Below are positions 41,145 to 43,417 of a DNA stretch of 43,417 bases, piece after piece; within the stretch, counting starts at the first letter, position 1; each line of letters begins with the position of its first letter. Origin of the DNA: Candidatus Cloacimonadota bacterium (GTDB taxonomy: Bacteria > Cloacimonadota > Cloacimonadia > Cloacimonadales > WRIO01); assembly GCA_009777575.1 (NCBI GenBank), contig WRLO01000022.1, positions 1 through 43,417 on the forward strand, written 5' to 3'. Made by a program: the position numbers and the translations under genes. Under the pieces are notes generated by a model. That model saw only the letters and a program-made list of their open reading frames with translations. It did not search any database and was not told where the DNA came from.

Positions 41145-42536
41145 ATGAAAACAGTCCTCATCTGTGATGATGAAGCTGATGTATTAGAAATTTTCAGTAG
41201 AAAGTTGAGTAAAATTTACAAAATTATAACTGTAAATAGTGTAGATAAAGCACTGAGCATTTTAGAAAAGAGTCATGTAGATTTAGTGATGTCTGATCTA
41301 GTAATGCCTCAAAAGACAGGTTTAGAATTTTTGGATATTATAATGAAAGAGTATTCACATATCCCTGTGATAGTTATCAGTGGTAATGCTACTCTTGGGA
41401 TGGCTGTGACAGCAATGCAGAAGGGTGCAGCTGATTTTATCGAAAAACCTGTAGTAGATTTAAATTTATTGACTTTAGTGATTAATAAGGCTCTGGAAAC
41501 TGTTGAAAATAAAAATGAAATAAAACGACTTAAAAGTCTCTTGAATCAAGATTTTGATTCAAGCAAGATCATAGGCAATAGCCTCGCTATCCAAAAAGTC
41601 ATGGAAAAAGTCAGAAGAATAGCGAATGTTGATACAACAGTGTTAATAACAGGTGAAACGGGTGTAGGTAAAGACTTATTTACGAATTTAATAGTAGCAA
41701 ATTCAGAAAGAAAGAATAAAAGATTTGTAGCAGTAAATTGTGGAAGTATTCCAGAAACTCTGCTTGAAAGCACCCTGTTTGGTCATAAAAAAGGATCATT
41801 TACTTCAGCTATAAAGGATCAAATAGGTTATTTTGAGGAAGCTAATGGCGGGACTATATTCCTTGATGAAATAACAGAAACAACACCTGCCTTTCAAATA
41901 AAACTATTACGAGTTCTTGAAAATCGAGTAGTCAGAAAAATAGGAGATACACACGATATACCAATCAATGTCCGAGTTCTGACTGCTACGAATAAAAGTT
42001 TAGAAGAAGAAGTGAAAAAAGGCACTTTTCGTGAAGATCTCTATTATAGATTAAATGTAATTCAAATAAGCATTCCACCACTACGCGAAAGACCTGAAGA
42101 CATACAATTGCTCTCTGAATTTTTTATGAAAGAATTTTCAGAAAAATACAAAAAACCTCTTGATAGATTTGATCCAAAAACCTTGAACATACTCCTCAAA
42201 GATAATTGGAAAGGTAATGTTCGAGAACTAAGAAATGTCATCGAACACGCGGTGGTAATGGCTACACACGATGTCATTTTACCTGAAGATTTACCAGCAT
42301 ATATCTATTCTACCCAAAAAAATCAAGATATAGAAGACATAAAAAAAGAATTTTTTGAAATCGAATATTCAGAAGCCAAAGAGCTTTTTGAAAAAAGATA
42401 TATAATGAATCTTTTATCTAAGACAAAGGGGGATGTCAGTAAGGCATCAGAGATGAGCGGAATCAAGAGAGAATTCTTATATACAAGATTGAAAAAATAC
42501 GATATTGATATTGATTATTTTAGGAGTAATATTTAG
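41145..42536 (+). CDS. NtrC-family sigma-54-dependent response regulator
   Basis: A 463-aa cytosolic regulator in the usual order. The receiver domain (1-115) has acidic CDDE (7-10), phospho-acceptor D51 in VMSDLVMP and K101. The AAA+ domain has Walker A GETGVGKD (170-177) and Walker B GGTIFLDE (235-242), with arginine-finger region LYYRLNVI and sensor WKGNVRELRN later. A C-terminal Fis-type helix-turn-helix (about 430-455: GDVSKASEMSGIKREFLYTR) completes it. The sigma-54-contact loop normally reading GAFTGA is GSFTSA (217-222). AGGAG lies before the ATG. It follows the kinase gene after a 163-nt repeat-filled gap. Confidence 0.92.
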   Translation: MKTVLICDDEADVLEIFSRKLSKIYKIITVNSVDKALSILEKSHVDLVMSDLVMPQKTGLEFLDIIMKEYSHIPVIVISGNATLGMAVTAMQKGAADFIEKPVVDLNLLTLVINKALETVENKNEIKRLKSLLNQDFDSSKIIGNSLAIQKVMEKVRRIANVDTTVLITGETGVGKDLFTNLIVANSERKNKRFVAVNCGSIPETLLESTLFGHKKGSFTSAIKDQIGYFEEANGGTIFLDEITETTPAFQIKLLRVLENRVVRKIGDTHDIPINVRVLTATNKSLEEEVKKGTFREDLYYRLNVIQISIPPLRERPEDIQLLSEFFMKEFSEKYKKPLDRFDPKTLNILLKDNWKGNVRELRNVIEHAVVMATHDVILPEDLPAYIYSTQKNQDIEDIKKEFFEIEYSEAKELFEKRYIMNLLSKTKGDVSKASEMSGIKREFLYTRLKKYDIDIDYFRSNI

Positions 42537-42705
42537 TAAGATGTGTTAGAGTAGGGTGTTGCTTTTTTTGAGGTTGTTTTGGTTTTGCATTATGCGAGAA
42601 TTAGGTTTTCTATAGAACTAAAATAGTAGATATGTGTCGCGAGAATGGAGGTTATAATGTAAAATGAATGGGTCAAATTTAGCATAAATGTGGGAGGTAG
42701 GGGGA

Positions 42706-42855
42706 CAATGCTAACAACTTAAGCTCTTTCAAGTCCGTAGAGGCAATCTCCGATTGCCATAAACTCGTATAAAAAGCCAATCAAAGATGACAGACTACTC
42801 CGCTTCGCTTCGTAGTGGCACTACGGAGCAAATTCACGCTAAGTTGTTAGCATTG
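42706..42855. mobile_element. 150-bp MITE-like element with 16-bp terminal inverted repeats
   Basis: CAATGCTAACAACTTA (42706-42721) is a perfect inverted copy of TAAGTTGTTAGCATTG (42840-42855). Inside are GGCAATC-TCC-GATTGCC (42742-42758) and CGTAGTG-G-CACTACG (near 42810-42825). It has no open frame. The size and ends suit a non-autonomous element. I saw no clear target duplication. Confidence 0.6.
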
Positions 42856-42892
42856 GGTATGGGAGCGCCTGCTCTGTGTTAAATAAGAAAAA

Positions 42893-42977
42893 CTCTGTGT
42901 TTCTCCGTGTTCTCAGTGGTTAAATTTTTGAAGTTATAGACAATTCAAGGAAGGTACCTCGCAACGATGGGAGAGGG
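42893..42977. repeat. Two dispersed-repeat fragments
   Basis: CTCTGTGTTTCTCCGTGTTC, then TCAGTGG (42893-42919) matches a phrase common in bacterial intergenic DNA. AAGGAAGGTACCTCGCAACG, then ATGGGAGAGGG (42947-42977) matches the 1-258 unit. Apart from these, the MITE and the promoter/relic below, 42537-43417 shows no gene. Confidence 0.7.
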
Positions 42978-43073
42978 TATAGCGATGAAAATATACATAA
43001 TTAAAAAATATAAATCCCATAAGATATTATTTACAAATACATTACCTGCTCATAAGATTTTTTCACTTTTTTC

Positions 43074-43102
43074 TTGACATAAGTAACTACATTTTATATT
43101 TT
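43074..43102 (+). promoter_or_regulatory. Strong sigma-70-type promoter
   Basis: TTGACA (43074-43079), a 17-nt spacer and TATTTT (43097-43102). A start near 43109 and CGGAGGA (43121-43127) before the ATG at 43131 make a complete expression unit for the relic downstream. Confidence 0.75.
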
Positions 43103-43130
43103 GTCCAGAATTAACAAATTCGGAGGATTT

Positions 43131-43390
43131 ATGCAAGAAAATTGCATTGAGAAGAGAGCAAGATTCTTGTAATTAGGGATAGGATACTATTTATCCCATT
43201 CATGTCTTTATTTATTATTCTCAGTCGATTAGTCAAAACTTTATTGAATGAAATTCAAGATGCTGGAATTTATTCAGCAATCTGGAATGTAGACAATACA
43301 AGAGGCAATAGAGTTGCTTCTGGTGTCTATTTCTACAAATTTGAGACAAACAATATAACAGAAGTAAAAAGAATGGTGCTTCTTAAGTAA
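43131..43390 (+). pseudogene. Deleted secreted-protein gene: intact 5' signals and FlgD-like sorting tail only
   Basis: The ATG at 43131 begins a 13-codon reading (MQENCIEKRARFL) ending in TAA. Downstream, an open frame from 43202 carries SRLVKTLLNEIQDAGIYSAI, then WNVDNTRGNRVASGVYFYKF and ends EVKRMVLLK. That is the same FlgD-like/Por-type C-terminal domain that ends the surface protein at 10777-11042. The middle of the gene has been lost. The short peptide could still be translated, but there is no sign that it is functional. Confidence 0.75.
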
Positions 43391-43417
43391 TGGAAAATAA
43401 AATCCATAAAAAAAATA

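Noticed and set aside
1..43417. tRNA or rRNA genes
   Set aside because: I saw no cloverleaf with a GGTTCRANNCC arm and no rRNA-like stretch on either strand. A tRNAscan-SE run would settle it.

Overview
The window is AT-rich bacterial DNA with compact operons, broken by gene-poor stretches full of small palindromic or tandem repeats. The gene set points to an anaerobic diderm of the FCB group, most like Cloacimonadota (Candidatus Cloacimonetes). The clues are LptD and a heptose-bisphosphate phosphatase (LPS outer membrane), an Rnf complex, a giant secreted protein with BspA-type LRRs, HYDIN-like choice-of-anchor-D repeats and a FlgD-like C-terminal sorting tail, an AAA-ATPase-like/PD-(D/E)XK protein, and a flagellin. 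The phylum call is inference from gene content, since no rRNA gene is present. I found no rRNA, tRNA, CRISPR array or intact transposase.

Layout. 1-421: tandem and dispersed repeats. 422-4202 (minus): LPP20-like periplasmic protein, FlgN-like chaperone candidate, flagellin and FolB, with a promoter at 4233-4260. 4506-6212 (minus): AAA-ATPase-like/PD-(D/E)XK protein. 6213-6989: repeats and a probable MITE. 6990-11042 (plus): the surface protein. 11043-11517: palindromic repeats and a relic of a second AAA-ATPase-like gene. 11518-16513 (minus): tsaB, cysK-like, patB-like, dapD and an esterase. 16752-19413 (plus): PlsC-like acyltransferase and a GltS-like transporter. 19414-20670: repeats and a decayed gene. 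20671-27453 (plus): DUF1538 transporter, tandem PII-like protein, lptD, gmhB-like, polysaccharide-deacetylase-like protein. 27504-32739 (minus): PBP1A and a small membrane protein, then serC and a PilC/GspF-like protein. 32740-33490: hairpin and a decayed fibronectin-III domain. 33491-42536 (plus): rnfCDGEAB, then a histidine kinase and an NtrC-type regulator. 42537-43417: a second MITE-like element, more repeats, and the promoter plus 3' end of a deleted secreted-protein gene.

How the genes work together. The Rnf complex links ferredoxin/NAD redox chemistry to an ion gradient. The kinase starts 2 nt after rnfB and the regulator follows, so a two-component circuit probably senses or controls related energy metabolism. 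The DUF1538 protein, related to UmpA/UmpB antiporters, is directly followed by a single-chain double PII-like protein, which suggests an ion transporter controlled by a nucleotide or metabolite sensor. lptD and the gmhB-like gene share that operon and belong to LPS assembly. dapD, cysK and patB-like genes join lysine/diaminopimelate and sulfur amino-acid metabolism.

The most unusual non-coding signal is a set of at least seven palindromic or tandem repeat families. One 15-17 nt hairpin family shows compensatory stem changes between copies. Repeat copies also appear to contribute protein sequence: the TsaB C-terminus and a loop of the membrane protein at 29572-30168.
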